The position numbers were made by a program, and so were the translations under genes. A stretch of 64,000 nucleotides of DNA, taken from positions 22,976-86,975 of the forward strand of contig CAYXYB010000013.1 in assembly GCA_964469215.1 (NCBI GenBank), written 5' to 3'. How positions within the stretch are numbered: position 1 is the stretch's first letter; the number at the start of each line of letters is the position of its first letter. Origin of the DNA: SKPS01 sp964469215 (GTDB taxonomy: Bacteria; Bacteroidota; Bacteroidia; Bacteroidales; SKPS01). Below the pieces are notes generated by a model that was given only the letters and a program-made list of their open reading frames with translations, had not been told where the DNA came from and ran no database searches. Positions 20,240 through 29,256 of this stretch are shown here, piece by piece.

Positions 20240-21544
20240 TTATTTCAACACAACCATTTTCTTGCTGGCTTTGTAGTTTCCTGCTGTCAGGGTATAGAAA
20301 TAGATACCGTTTGTGAGGTTTGCTGCATCTACTTCGATAGTTTGTATGCCTGGTATTTCAACACCTTTGTTGATGCTCATTACTTTTCTTCCGGTCTGGT
20401 CGAACAGGTCGAAAGTAACATCGGCTGCTTCGCTGAGGCTATAATTTATGGAGGTTACATTGTTGAATGGGTTCGGTTGGTTCTGGCTCAGGGTAATAAT
20501 ATTCCCTTGAGGCTGATTAACGTAAGACTCTTCAGCGGTAAGTTTATAATAGATTAGGTGATTTTCAAAACCCCATGTATTGTCCCAGGCATATTTCGGA
20601 ATCTGAAATTCGTACCATCCTTGCGGATTGGTGGGATCCATTGATTGCCTCTTTGTAGCAATGGATGAGCAATTGTAATCTCCTTTGGCATAGCTTGGAT
20701 AAGTTTCTTCACCTTGTTCCTCATAAGAAAGGAAAAGAACCCTGTTTTTGCTGGTGAGAGTGTCAACATTCGGTATCCAGGTATAACCGGGTATAAATTT
20801 AACAGTAGAAGCAACCAAACGGCCTGCATTTACCTGTGGTATGTTACTTGTGTTCACATAAGCCACAACTGTTCCATCATCAAGAGTATCATTTGCAAAG
20901 GCTTGAGTCAGAAGGACTGTATAAGTATATTTGTCAACGGCTTTGGAGGAAAGGTCACCGGCATTAAACTGCAAAGCAGGAAATCTAACAGTGTCTTCGC
21001 CATATTCTGCCGACATGCCTGTGAACATATATGTCGGCAAATCGGAAGCAGTATTGTTAGACCATACTTCTATGATAAGCGTATCAACAATAGTAGGATC
21101 AGGATGAAATCTGTCATAATAGAACTGCACTCCAACCGAATCAACGGTATATGGCATATAGTTGTTTATAAAAAGCTCGCCAGGATAATTGAAGGGATCA
21201 TTGAACCATTCTGATTTTGGGTCCAATACATCTCCAAGTATATGAAAGCTTGGTGTTCCGGGGCCACTGGTATATATTACCTGAATAGTGCTATCGGGGA
21301 ACAGGTAATGACCATTAAGGATGCTGATATTGCTAAGAGCATTATTCATAGTAATTCCATAATTGTACCACCTGGATTTCTGAGCTTTTGAATTCATTGC
21401 TTTCAGGTGATTGATGCCTGGCTTAAGATCCAGATTGACCTTTTCTGCAATTTCACTCTTTTCATATTTAAGAACCTGAGTTTGCGCGAAGGTGCTGAAA
21501 ATGAAAGCAATCATCACAATTGTACTGAGTATAATTTTCTTCAT
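20240..21544 (-). CDS. T9SS-secreted protein of unknown function
   Basis: The 434-residue protein has a signal peptide (MKKIILSTIVMIAFIFSTFAQ) and a type A T9SS sorting domain over the last 80 residues or so (LSQNQPNPFNNVTSINY, GRKVMSI, LTNGIYFYTL, ASKKMVVLK). The middle region (about 60-350) is beta-rich and holds a module with VDSVGVQFYYDR and IEVWSNN, like the uncharacterised jelly-roll modules common in T9SS cargo. No catalytic motif is visible. It should be exported and attached to the cell surface. Its promoter carries a -7 box at 21592-21599, and a perfect long palindrome sits immediately upstream of that box. Confidence 0.87.
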   Translation of the reverse strand: MKKIILSTIVMIAFIFSTFAQTQVLKYEKSEIAEKVNLDLKPGINHLKAMNSKAQKSRWYNYGITMNNALSNISILNGHYLFPDSTIQVIYTSGPGTPSFHILGDVLDPKSEWFNDPFNYPGELFINNYMPYTVDSVGVQFYYDRFHPDPTIVDTLIIEVWSNNTASDLPTYMFTGMSAEYGEDTVRFPALQFNAGDLSSKAVDKYTYTVLLTQAFANDTLDDGTVVAYVNTSNIPQVNAGRLVASTVKFIPGYTWIPNVDTLTSKNRVLFLSYEEQGEETYPSYAKGDYNCSSIATKRQSMDPTNPQGWYEFQIPKYAWDNTWGFENHLIYYKLTAEESYVNQPQGNIITLSQNQPNPFNNVTSINYSLSEAADVTFDLFDQTGRKVMSINKGVEIPGIQTIEVDAANLTNGIYFYTLTAGNYKASKKMVVLK

Positions 21545-21591
21545 AATTTTAAAAATTTTAGTTAATAATTCTTGATATTTCCTATTGACTG

Positions 21592-21599
21592 CAAATATA
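21592..21599 (-). promoter_or_regulatory. -7 box of the 20240-21544 gene
   Basis: TATATTTG on the minus strand matches TAnnTTTG and lies about 47 bp upstream of the ATG. No clear -33 TTG is seen; that position falls in the palindrome. Confidence 0.55.
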
Positions 21600-21606
21600 T
21601 AACTTT

Positions 21607-21656
21607 TTTTTTAGTACGAGAGAAAAATTTGTGAATTTTTCTCTCGTACTAAAAAA
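21607..21656. repeat. Perfect inverted repeat, 23-bp arms, 4-nt loop
   Basis: The left arm 21607-21629 (containing AGTACGAGAG) is exactly complementary to the right arm 21634-21656 around the loop TGTG. The arms begin with T-runs and end in A-runs, so on neither strand is the hairpin followed by a U-tract. It lies between the gcvP stop and the -7 box of the T9SS gene. It could be an operator, an RNA-stability hairpin for gcvP or a mobile repeat. Confidence 0.9.
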
Positions 21657-21672
21657 TTCAATATTAAATCTT

Positions 21673-24555
21673 TTACCGAATATATGATTCAATTGGCTCA
21701 CAGGCACAAACAAGATTTCTATCGCCATATGCATCATCAATCCTTCTGACAGGAGTGAAATACTTGTCAACTCCAGAGTATTCCAGCGGGAAGGCAGCTT
21801 TTGTTCTTGAATATGGATATTTCCACTCGTCTGACGCCACCATTGCAAGGGTGTGTGGAGCATTTTTAATTGGATTATCTGCTTTGTCACACTTACCATT
21901 TTCAATTTCGCTGATTTCGGAGCGTATGCTCCTCATGGCATTAATAAACCTGTTGAGTTCACTCAGGGGTTCACTTTCGGTAGGTTCAACCATTAATGTA
22001 CCATGCACAGGAAATGCAACTGTGGGAGCATGGAATCCGTAATCCATCAAACGTTTGGCTATATCCACAACCTCGATGTCAGCTGAACGTTTGAACTCAT
22101 GGCAATCGAGGATAAATTCATGTGCCACCCTACCCATATTATTTGTGTACAGTATTATATAATCCTGTTCCAGCGAAGATTTTAAATAATTAGCTGTCAG
22201 GATTGCACTATCGGTAGCAGCTTTCAGTCCGTCACCTCCAAGCAATTTTATGTATGCGTAAGAAATAGTTAGTATTAATGCACTTCCGAAAGGGGCTGCT
22301 GAGACGGCGCTTATTGCTTCATTGCTGATGCTGCTTGTCATGATATGACCCGGAAGGAATGGTGCCAGGTGTTTTGCAACACAAACAGGGCCAACGCCAG
22401 GGCCGCCACCACCATGAGGGATGGCAAATGTTTTGTGCAGATTCAGGTGGCAGACATCGGCACCTATGATAGCTGGATTAGTATATCCTACCTGTGCATT
22501 CATATTTGCACCATCCATATATACCTGACCTCCATGCTGATGAACAATGGAGGTGAGTTCTAGGATACCCTCTTCATAAACTCCGTGCGTAGATGGATAG
22601 GTGACCATAATTGCAGCCAGGGTATCATTGTATTGTTCAGCTTTAGATTTAAGATCCGAAAGATCAATATTTCCATTGTCATCGCAAGCAACCACAACAA
22701 CTTTCATCCCGGCCATTACAGCACTAGCAGGGTTTGTACCATGTGCTGATGAAGGTATAAGGCAGATGTTTCGCTGGTTCTGTCCAATACTTTTCAGATA
22801 CTCCATTATAACAAGCAGTCCGGTATATTCACCTGAAGCACCTGAGTTGGGCATAAATGAAACAGCATTGAATCCGGTAATTTCACAAAGGTCTTTTCCG
22901 AGGTTGCTGATTATTTCCAGATATCCTTCAGCTTGTTCAACGGGCACGAATGGATGGACGGAGGCAAAACCGGGCCAGCTCAATGCAAACATTTCGGCTG
23001 CAGCGTTAAGTTTCATTGTGCATGAGCCAAGAGGAATCATGGTGCGGTTTAACGCGAGGTCTCGGTTTTCAAGCAGCTTCATGTAGCGCATCATCTCGGT
23101 CTCAGAATGATAGGTGTTGAATACCGGGTGTATTAGATAAGCTGATGTTCTGCTTAAAACATCCGGGAAAGTATTAATCTTACTGCATTCTTCAGGGATA
23201 CAGACAAATTTTGAGAACTTCATTCCAGAAGCTTCAGCAAGTATTTCAAGTATATTGTTTACATCATCAAGACTTGTGGTTTCATCAAGTGAAATTCCAA
23301 TATGCTGGTTATCAATATAACGAAGGTTGATTCTGTGTTTTTCTGCAATAATCCTGATTTTTTCAGACGATGTTGTTGCAGGTAGTTTTAGTTTTATAGT
23401 GTCGAAGTATGCAGAATTTTGCTGATTGTATCCATATTTTCCAGCTTCATTGGCAAGAACCCCGGTAAGGATGTTGATATTACGGGCTATTGCCTTCAAT
23501 CCTTGAGGGCCGTGAAATGCTGCATAGAAACCTGCCATATTAGCCAGCAGGGCCTGAGCAGTGCAGATATTGGAAGTAGCTCTTTCGCGTTTTATATGTT
23601 GTTCGCGGGTCTGAAGTGCCATACGCAGAGCTCTGTTGCCATCAATATCAACAGAAACACCGATAATTCGTCCCGGCATATATCTTTTAAAGTCCTCACG
23701 CGCAGCAAAATAAGCTGCATGGGGGCCTCCGAAGCCCATTGGTATACCAAAACGCTGTGTTGAACCAACAACCACATCTGCACCCCACTCACCCGGAGGG
23801 GTAAGGAGTGTAAGGCTCAGAATATCTGCTGCGACAGCAACCACCAGGCTATGTTCATGAGCTTCTGAAGTAAAGGCAGCATAATCATGGATTTCACCGT
23901 ATTGATCAGGGTACTGAATCAAAGCTCCGAACCATGAGTCATCAAAATGAACATTCCGGAAATTGCCAGATACAGGTTCAATACCAAGAGGTAGTGCCCT
24001 GGTTTTCATTACCTCTGCTGTGTGAGGAAACACACTTTCGTCAATTAAGAATTTAACGGAATTAGCTTTGACTTTATCGCGCGACCTGGAATTGAACGCC
24101 ATGATCATTGCTTCTGCTGCAGCTGTACCCTCATCGAGAAGTGATGCATTGGCAAGAGGCATTCCGGTAAGATCACAAACCATTGTCTGAAAGTTTAGCA
24201 AAGCCTCCAGTCGGCCCTGACTAATCTCAGCCTGATAAGGGGTGTAGGATGTGTACCACCCCGGATTCTCGAGTATGTTACGGAGTATTACCCCAGGAGT
24301 TATGGTGTTGTAGTAACCGATTCCAATGTAGGTTCTGTAGATTTTGTTTTTTGCTGCCAGATCCTGCATGTGGTTCATAAGTTCATACTCATTGATGCCT
24401 TTTTGCAGATTCAAGGGAGATTTCAGCCTGATTGACAATGGGATTGTTTCATCAATCAGATCTTGCATGCTTGATGCGCCTGTTACCTCAAGCATCTTCT
24501 TCTCTTCCCCGCGGGCTGGACCATTGTGTCTTTTAATAAAATTGTCGGTTATCAT
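21673..24555 (-). CDS. gcvP: Glycine dehydrogenase (decarboxylating), P protein
   Basis: The 960-residue single-chain P protein decarboxylates glycine and loads the aminomethyl group on lipoyl-H protein, feeding one-carbon units to tetrahydrofolate. The N-terminus (FIKRHNGP) is typical. The pyridoxal-phosphate lysine is in LHKTFAIPHGGGGPG in the C-terminal half. The long form matches the family length of about 950, unlike the split gcvPA/gcvPB form. T, H and L genes are not adjacent, although an lpdA that could serve as L protein is at 61435. A -7 box TATTTTTG on the minus strand (24584-24591) gives a leader of about 25-30 nt. I see no glycine riboswitch in the upstream gap. Confidence 0.96.
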   Translation of the reverse strand: MITDNFIKRHNGPARGEEKKMLEVTGASSMQDLIDETIPLSIRLKSPLNLQKGINEYELMNHMQDLAAKNKIYRTYIGIGYYNTITPGVILRNILENPGWYTSYTPYQAEISQGRLEALLNFQTMVCDLTGMPLANASLLDEGTAAAEAMIMAFNSRSRDKVKANSVKFLIDESVFPHTAEVMKTRALPLGIEPVSGNFRNVHFDDSWFGALIQYPDQYGEIHDYAAFTSEAHEHSLVVAVAADILSLTLLTPPGEWGADVVVGSTQRFGIPMGFGGPHAAYFAAREDFKRYMPGRIIGVSVDIDGNRALRMALQTREQHIKRERATSNICTAQALLANMAGFYAAFHGPQGLKAIARNINILTGVLANEAGKYGYNQQNSAYFDTIKLKLPATTSSEKIRIIAEKHRINLRYIDNQHIGISLDETTSLDDVNNILEILAEASGMKFSKFVCIPEECSKINTFPDVLSRTSAYLIHPVFNTYHSETEMMRYMKLLENRDLALNRTMIPLGSCTMKLNAAAEMFALSWPGFASVHPFVPVEQAEGYLEIISNLGKDLCEITGFNAVSFMPNSGASGEYTGLLVIMEYLKSIGQNQRNICLIPSSAHGTNPASAVMAGMKVVVVACDDNGNIDLSDLKSKAEQYNDTLAAIMVTYPSTHGVYEEGILELTSIVHQHGGQVYMDGANMNAQVGYTNPAIIGADVCHLNLHKTFAIPHGGGGPGVGPVCVAKHLAPFLPGHIMTSSISNEAISAVSAAPFGSALILTISYAYIKLLGGDGLKAATDSAILTANYLKSSLEQDYIILYTNNMGRVAHEFILDCHEFKRSADIEVVDIAKRLMDYGFHAPTVAFPVHGTLMVEPTESEPLSELNRFINAMRSIRSEISEIENGKCDKADNPIKNAPHTLAMVASDEWKYPYSRTKAAFPLEYSGVDKYFTPVRRIDDAYGDRNLVCACEPIESYIR

Positions 24556-24583
24556 TTCAGTTGTGTTTTATAATTCGGATCGG

Positions 24584-24591
24584 CAAAAATA
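24584..24591 (-). promoter_or_regulatory. -7 box of gcvP
   Basis: TATTTTTG on the minus strand fits TAnnTTTG, 28 bp upstream of the gcvP ATG. Confidence 0.5.
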
Positions 24592-24708
24592 AACAAAAGA
24601 GAATAACAACTTATCAGAAACACCTTATTAAAAACTTATCTGCAGAGGTCGCTAAGAGTTCATTTTAAAGGTTAATTAATTTGTTACCAAGATGGTAAAA
24701 AAGCATTT

Positions 24709-24747
24709 CTTTGCGTACTTTGGGCAACTTCAGCGCACTTTGCGGTT
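24709..24747. repeat. Degenerate CTTTGCG repeat in the gcvP/bfn gap
   Basis: Four imperfect 9-10 bp units, CTTTGCGTA, CTTTGGGCAA, CTTCAGCGCA and CTTTGCGGTT, follow each other. Otherwise the 348-bp gap (24556-24903) holds only the two divergent promoters. Confidence 0.5.
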
Positions 24748-24828
24748 TAAAGATTTTTCGGCGTAGCCTCAAAATCTATATTTACATTTAAATGGCATTA
24801 TGACAGGAAAAGTTAACCGGAAAAACTC

Positions 24829-24836
24829 TATCTTTG
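24829..24836 (+). promoter_or_regulatory. -7 box of the bifunctional nuclease gene
   Basis: TATCTTTG lies 67 bp upstream of the ATG at 24904. No good -33 element is seen. Confidence 0.5.
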
Positions 24837-24903
24837 TAATTTATTACCATAATGCATCATCTATTTGGTATTTACCTGATTTATAAACGGAACAGCTTTT
24901 AGC

Positions 24904-25503
24904 ATGTCGAAAATCGAGCTGAATGTTGTTGGTATATCCAGCAGTCAGACCCAAAGTGGGGGTTATGCTCTAATTCTGGCTGAGCGTGAAGGCACAAGGC
25001 GCTTACCTATAATAATAGGGGTTTATGAAGCGCAGTCAATCGCAATCTACATCGAGAACATGAAACCACCACGGCCACTCACTCATGATCTTTTTAAAAC
25101 ATTTGCTATCGAGCACCAGATCATTGTCAAGGAGGTTCTGATAAGCAAATTCCAGGAGGGAATATTTTATGCTGAGATTCACTCTATTGATGCTCAGGGG
25201 AACGAGGTGGTAACAGATGCCCGTACATCAGATGCCGTTGCAATAGCTTTGCGTTTCAACTGCCCTATTTACACAACCGAGCAGGTTATTTCACAAACAG
25301 GGATTCAGTTTGAACCCGAGGCAGAGGATGAGGAAAATGAAATCGGGGAACTAACAGAACCAAATAAAACTGATCATACAGATGACCTTCAAGACCTTTC
25401 TCATGAAGACCTGAAAACGATGCTCGACGAAGCAATATCGTCAGAGAATTATGAATTAGCCTCAAAAATCCGGGATGAGATCAACAGAAGAAAAAAAGGA
25501 TGA
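24904..25503 (+). CDS. Bifunctional nuclease (BFN/DUF151) family protein with C-terminal UVR motif
   Basis: The 199-residue protein has a BFN domain over about residues 1-135, seen in VVGISSSQTQSGGYALIL, LPIIIGVYEAQSIAIYIE, RPLTHDLF and DARTSDAVAIALRFNCPIY. An acidic linker follows (about 140-160), then a UvrB/UvrC-type helical hairpin (about 165-199, LKTMLDEAISSENYELAS). The BFN fold was described in plants as having DNase and RNase activity; the bacterial role is not settled. The BFN-UVR architecture is common in Bacteroidota. It is the first of three genes in line, 110 bp before thyA, so co-transcription with thyA-folA is possible but not certain. Confidence 0.9.
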   Translation: MSKIELNVVGISSSQTQSGGYALILAEREGTRRLPIIIGVYEAQSIAIYIENMKPPRPLTHDLFKTFAIEHQIIVKEVLISKFQEGIFYAEIHSIDAQGNEVVTDARTSDAVAIALRFNCPIYTTEQVISQTGIQFEPEAEDEENEIGELTEPNKTDHTDDLQDLSHEDLKTMLDEAISSENYELASKIRDEINRRKKG

Positions 25504-25613
25504 TCAGGAACGGACACTGTATTATTATCTTCGAGATGCATTACCATCAGGAAATTAAATCTCCCCCGGAACATCAGAACAATTGCTGAAAATTAACTGT
25601 TAAAATTCTGTAT

Positions 25614-26408
25614 ATGCAACAATACCTTTCCCTTCTCGATCATGTTCTCAGACATGGAACCCGGAAAGATGACCGCACCGGTACAGGTACGCTGAGTATC
25701 TTTGGATACCAGATGAGGTTCGATCTGAATGAGGGTTTCCCATGCATGACAACAAAGAAACTTCATTTGCGATCAATTATCCATGAATTGCTCTGGTTCC
25801 TCAAAGGTAACACCAACATAGCATATTTAAAGAACAATGGTGTAACAATATGGGATGAGTGGGCTGACCCGGAAGGTAATCTTGGTCCAGTTTATGGATA
25901 CCAATGGCGTTCATGGCCTACCTCTGACGGAGGTTTTGTGGATCAGATAAGCCAGGTGATCGATGCAATAAAAAACAATCCGGATTCAAGGCGACATATT
26001 GTGAGTGCATGGAATGTAGCCGACATAGATAAAATGGCGCTGCCACCATGTCATGTAATATTTCAGTTTTATGTTGCTGAAGGTTCACTGAGCTGTCAGA
26101 TGTACCAGAGAAGCGCTGACATTTTTCTTGGAGTACCTTTCAACATTGCAAGTTACTCAATTCTCACCCACATGGTTGCTCAGGTTACAGGGTTAAAGCC
26201 AGGTTGGTTCGTCCATACTTTCGGTGATGCGCACATATACCTCAACCATCTCGAACAGGTTAATCTTCAACTTACCCGTAAACCGATGAAACTGCCAACA
26301 CTTAAGCTCAATCCTGTAATAAATAATATTTTCGACTTCACCTTCGACGACATATCTCTTGAAAATTATCAGGCACATCCTCATATTAAGGGGGAAATAG
26401 CTGTTTAG
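25614..26408 (+). CDS. thyA: Thymidylate synthase
   Basis: The 264-residue enzyme methylates dUMP to dTMP with methylene-tetrahydrofolate. The catalytic cysteine is in LPPCHVIFQFYV, the arginines that hold phosphate are in DSRRH and YQRSAD, and the C-terminus HPHIKGEIAV is typical. The length equals the E. coli enzyme. It lies 1 bp upstream of folA, which regenerates the tetrahydrofolate consumed in the reaction, so the two form a tight functional pair. Confidence 0.97.
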   Translation: MQQYLSLLDHVLRHGTRKDDRTGTGTLSIFGYQMRFDLNEGFPCMTTKKLHLRSIIHELLWFLKGNTNIAYLKNNGVTIWDEWADPEGNLGPVYGYQWRSWPTSDGGFVDQISQVIDAIKNNPDSRRHIVSAWNVADIDKMALPPCHVIFQFYVAEGSLSCQMYQRSADIFLGVPFNIASYSILTHMVAQVTGLKPGWFVHTFGDAHIYLNHLEQVNLQLTRKPMKLPTLKLNPVINNIFDFTFDDISLENYQAHPHIKGEIAV

Positions 26409-26409
26409 T

Positions 26410-26922
26410 ATGACGAAAAGCGAAAAACAAAAAATTGCCATCATTGTGGCATTCGACAATAACAGAGCCATTGGCTGGAAGGGGGAAATGCCATGGAGAT
26501 TGTCTGCCGACCTGAAAAGGTTTAAGAAAATCACAATGGATTACCCTGTGATTATGGGAAGAAAGACCTTTGAATCTTTACCAAACGGGGCTCTTCCGGG
26601 AAGAATAAACATTGTTGTAACCGGAAACATCGATTTTTCTGCCGATAACATAATAGTAGCACACTCTCCGGAACAGGCTGTTGAGATTTGCCGCGATTCT
26701 GACAAAGTGTTTATCATTGGTGGAGGGAATCTTTACAGGGAGTTTATAAAAAAGGCTGATATTCTTTATCTGACACAGATAGATCACAATTACCAGGCTG
26801 ATACATGGTTCCCGGAATATGATGCTGATTTATATGAAGTAGTTGAAGAAGAATATGTTGACAATGACCCAAAATTTCCGTATCCCTATTCTTTTAAAAT
26901 CCTTAAGTATAAAAACAAATAA
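26410..26922 (+). CDS. folA: Dihydrofolate reductase
   Basis: The 170-residue enzyme reduces dihydrofolate with NADPH. Motifs are IAIIVAFDNNRAIGW near the N-terminus, MPWRLSADLKRFK, IMGRKTFESLP and FIIGGGNLYREF for cofactor binding. The acidic residue usually found after the Trp loop is in the expected D of SADLKRFK. The ATG overlaps the end of thyA by sequence context (TAG, one base, ATG), suggesting coupled translation. A lipoprotein gene follows with its own -7 box. Confidence 0.96.
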   Translation: MTKSEKQKIAIIVAFDNNRAIGWKGEMPWRLSADLKRFKKITMDYPVIMGRKTFESLPNGALPGRINIVVTGNIDFSADNIIVAHSPEQAVEICRDSDKVFIIGGGNLYREFIKKADILYLTQIDHNYQADTWFPEYDADLYEVVEEEYVDNDPKFPYPYSFKILKYKNK

Positions 26923-26957
26923 TTAACGAACAGAACATCTTTTTAACCATTTATTCG

Positions 26958-26965
26958 TAACTTTG
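26958..26965 (+). promoter_or_regulatory. -7 box of the lipoprotein gene
   Basis: TAACTTTG lies 79 bp upstream of the ATG at 27045. The -33 element is not clear. Confidence 0.45.
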
Positions 26966-27044
26966 TTAATCCAAAAACGTAATCAGAGTTTTCTTATAAC
27001 ATCAAAGAAACCATAGAAAAATCATTCACCAAATACCAATTAAC

Positions 27045-27830
27045 ATGAAAAAGCTATTCTATTTTCTTTCATCCGCTTTTGCTATTACTGCAATTTTAGC
27101 CTCCAGCTCATGCGACACCGATTTGACAAAGATTGACACTAAACCGGCAGAATCAGCCCTTGAGGTTCTTAAAACTTTTTCAGATATCATAATCACAGTA
27201 GATGATGGACTAATACCTGACAGTACCAAGAGTGGCATGAAAATGAATAAGAAGGACTACACAGAGACTATAACCGGAGATTTTCCAAACAAGGAAATCA
27301 GATGGGATTTTGGGGCAGATGGTGATTATCAGGGTGTTATAATCATGTATCTCACTGATGAGTACACCAATCCAAGTGCTGTGGTACAGGTATCGTTTGA
27401 AAACTTCTTATACAAGAACAAACCCGTTGATGGTGTAGTTACTTTTGAAAACCTGGGCAAGAATAACGAGGACATGGATGAATACACCGTAGAACTTAAT
27501 CAGACTAAGGTTGGAACAAATGAGCTTTCTGCTGCATGGAAATTACAACGAACCGCTGGTGGCGAAACTCCCGATCCATCGGATGACCTCATTACTCTCA
27601 GCCAGGTAGATCAGAATGTAGCCTCTGGCATTACTGACGAAGGTGTTTCTTTCACGCTGAAACTTGAAAATCCGCTGGTACTTGACCTTAGTTGTGAGTT
27701 CATCATTACGAAGGGTATTTTCGAGATGGTATTCTCAGACAGTTTTCTTAAAGCTGATTTCGGACAGGGTGAATGTGACAGGCTGGTAAACGTGTCGAAT
27801 GGTGTACTGAAAGCAGATCTTTATCTTTAA
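27045..27830 (+). CDS. Putative lipoprotein of unknown function
   Basis: The 261-residue protein begins with a lipoprotein signal (MKKLFYFLSSAFAITAILASSSC; the lipid-bearing cysteine is at about residue 23). The mature part shows no family I recognise. It contains two beta-rich stretches, with FPNKEIRWDFGADGDYQGVI near 85-110 and a second half from about 180 joined by a short Pro/Asp linker (ETPDPSDD). It is acidic and looks like a Bacteroidota lipoprotein of the Ig or beta-sandwich kind. It stands alone with a terminator behind it that it shares with the convergent gene. Confidence 0.75.
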   Translation: MKKLFYFLSSAFAITAILASSSCDTDLTKIDTKPAESALEVLKTFSDIIITVDDGLIPDSTKSGMKMNKKDYTETITGDFPNKEIRWDFGADGDYQGVIIMYLTDEYTNPSAVVQVSFENFLYKNKPVDGVVTFENLGKNNEDMDEYTVELNQTKVGTNELSAAWKLQRTAGGETPDPSDDLITLSQVDQNVASGITDEGVSFTLKLENPLVLDLSCEFIITKGIFEMVFSDSFLKADFGQGECDRLVNVSNGVLKADLYL

Positions 27831-27856
27831 TCAGAAGATAAAAATAAAATAATGCC

Positions 27857-27890
27857 AAACCTGGTGGGTGAAATTACCCATCAGGTTTTT
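27857..27890. terminator. Terminator shared with the convergent gene's 3' end
   Basis: AAACCTGGTGGGT (27857-27869) pairs with ACCCATCAGGTTT (27876-27888) with one G-T pair, followed by T's. The stop codon of the convergent gene (27881-27883) is inside the right arm. Confidence 0.82.
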
Positions 27891-29173
27891 CTTTTCTTCT
27901 TTTTTGCTGCCGGGAAAAGTACATTATTTAATATCAGGCGATAACCGGGGCTGTTTGGATAAAGGTCGAGGTCGGTAGGTGGGTCCCCGACTAAATGCTG
28001 GTAATCTTCCGGATCATGGCCACCGTAGAACGTCCATGTACCATTTCCAAATTCCCCATGGATATATCTGGCTTCGCTGGCAGGTTTGTTCTCACCCATT
28101 ATCAGAACGTGGCTCTTAATGAGTGGGCTGTTGAATGCAGTCGTTTGTCCCATAAAACCTTTTATTGTTGTTTCATGGTTCTGGCAAAGCATCGAAGGTA
28201 CGGGATCCCATTTTGCAGAGAAGTCGAAAAGATTAAAAAAATCGTTATTCCTGTTAAGGGTTTTGGGCCGGGTATCAGTAACATCAATATCTGAAATTTC
28301 ATACCTGTAAGGTGAAATTACGAGGGAAAAATTATGGAAGGCAAAACAGTTCTGATAGTTTAGTTTTTTCTGTGCATCGGGGTCCATTGGATCACCGTCG
28401 AACATGGCATCACATATATCCACTCCATCAGCAGCGAGGGCTACGTCGTAGCTATCCGGTGCTGAACACATAGCAAACATATATCCCCCACCGGCAACAA
28501 AATCCCTTATCTTTTTGGCTACTGCAAGTTTTAAGTTTGAGACTTTATTAAAGCCAAGCTTCCTGGCGAGCGATTCCTGATAACGAACCTCTTCAATATA
28601 CCATGAATAATTGCGGTAACTATACCAGAATTTTCCGTATTGCCCTGTAAAATCTTCATGATGAAGGTGCAGCCAGTCGTAGGTTGGCAGAACACCACTC
28701 ATAACTTCTTCGTCATAAATTGCATCGTAAGGGATCTCAGCATAAGTCAGAACAAGGGTAACTGCATCATCCCAGGGGAGTTTGTTTTCGGGGGTATAAA
28801 CCGCAATCCGTGGTGGTTTGTTAAGCCTTATATCCTGCTGATTAATTTCTGGTTGTGCTATCTGTTGCCTGATAACTCCAGCCTGAACATCTGCAATAAT
28901 CTCGTACGTTACTCCACGTAAATTACATTCTGTCTCCAGTGCTTTGGTGTGAGCAAACATAAAACTTCCACCCCTGTAATTAAGTAGCCAGCTAACCTCT
29001 ATATCTTTTGTGAGGGTATAATAAGCTATACCATAAGCCTTAAGATGGTTTTTTTGCCGGTTATCCATTGGGATAAGAATTTGAGCTGAGAAAAGGGTAT
29101 TCAGGGTTGCAAACAACAGAAGTGCCGTAATAACTGATCTTCTTATAAAAAATCCTGTCATTTTATTTTTCAT
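27881..29173 (-). CDS. Secreted conserved Bacteroidota protein, often mislabelled asparagine synthetase B
   Basis: The 430-residue protein starts with a signal peptide (hydrophobic ITALLLFATLNTLFSA). The mature part begins QILIPMDNRQKNHLKAYGIAY and contains the strongly conserved blocks NYRGGSFM, LPWDDAVTLVLTYAEIPYD, DWLHLHHEDFTGQYG and VAGGGYMFAMCSAPDS. I recall this family being named asparagine synthetase B in databases. However it lacks the N-terminal Cys glutaminase and the PPi-loop SGGxDS of true AsnB, and it is exported. The GGGYMFAMCSA block resembles a class I glutamine-amidotransferase-like fold with a nucleophile-like Cys. The role is unknown. The C-terminus is very basic (KKKKRKT). 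Confidence 0.82.
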   Translation of the reverse strand: MKNKMTGFFIRRSVITALLLFATLNTLFSAQILIPMDNRQKNHLKAYGIAYYTLTKDIEVSWLLNYRGGSFMFAHTKALETECNLRGVTYEIIADVQAGVIRQQIAQPEINQQDIRLNKPPRIAVYTPENKLPWDDAVTLVLTYAEIPYDAIYDEEVMSGVLPTYDWLHLHHEDFTGQYGKFWYSYRNYSWYIEEVRYQESLARKLGFNKVSNLKLAVAKKIRDFVAGGGYMFAMCSAPDSYDVALAADGVDICDAMFDGDPMDPDAQKKLNYQNCFAFHNFSLVISPYRYEISDIDVTDTRPKTLNRNNDFFNLFDFSAKWDPVPSMLCQNHETTIKGFMGQTTAFNSPLIKSHVLIMGENKPASEARYIHGEFGNGTWTFYGGHDPEDYQHLVGDPPTDLDLYPNSPGYRLILNNVLFPAAKKKKRKT

Positions 29174-29256
29174 TCATGGTTAAAAAGATGTATACGCCTA
29201 GGCATACCATAATATATAACATATAACGCAGAAAAAATGTTTTGCTTGTATCCAAA

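Noticed and set aside
21582..21905. Reading frame over the gcvP 3' end and the palindrome
   Set aside because: It overlaps gcvP on the same strand in another frame and translates the palindrome; no coding evidence.
24556..24903. Glycine riboswitch upstream of gcvP
   Set aside because: No tandem aptamer pattern is visible; the gap holds promoters and a degenerate repeat only.
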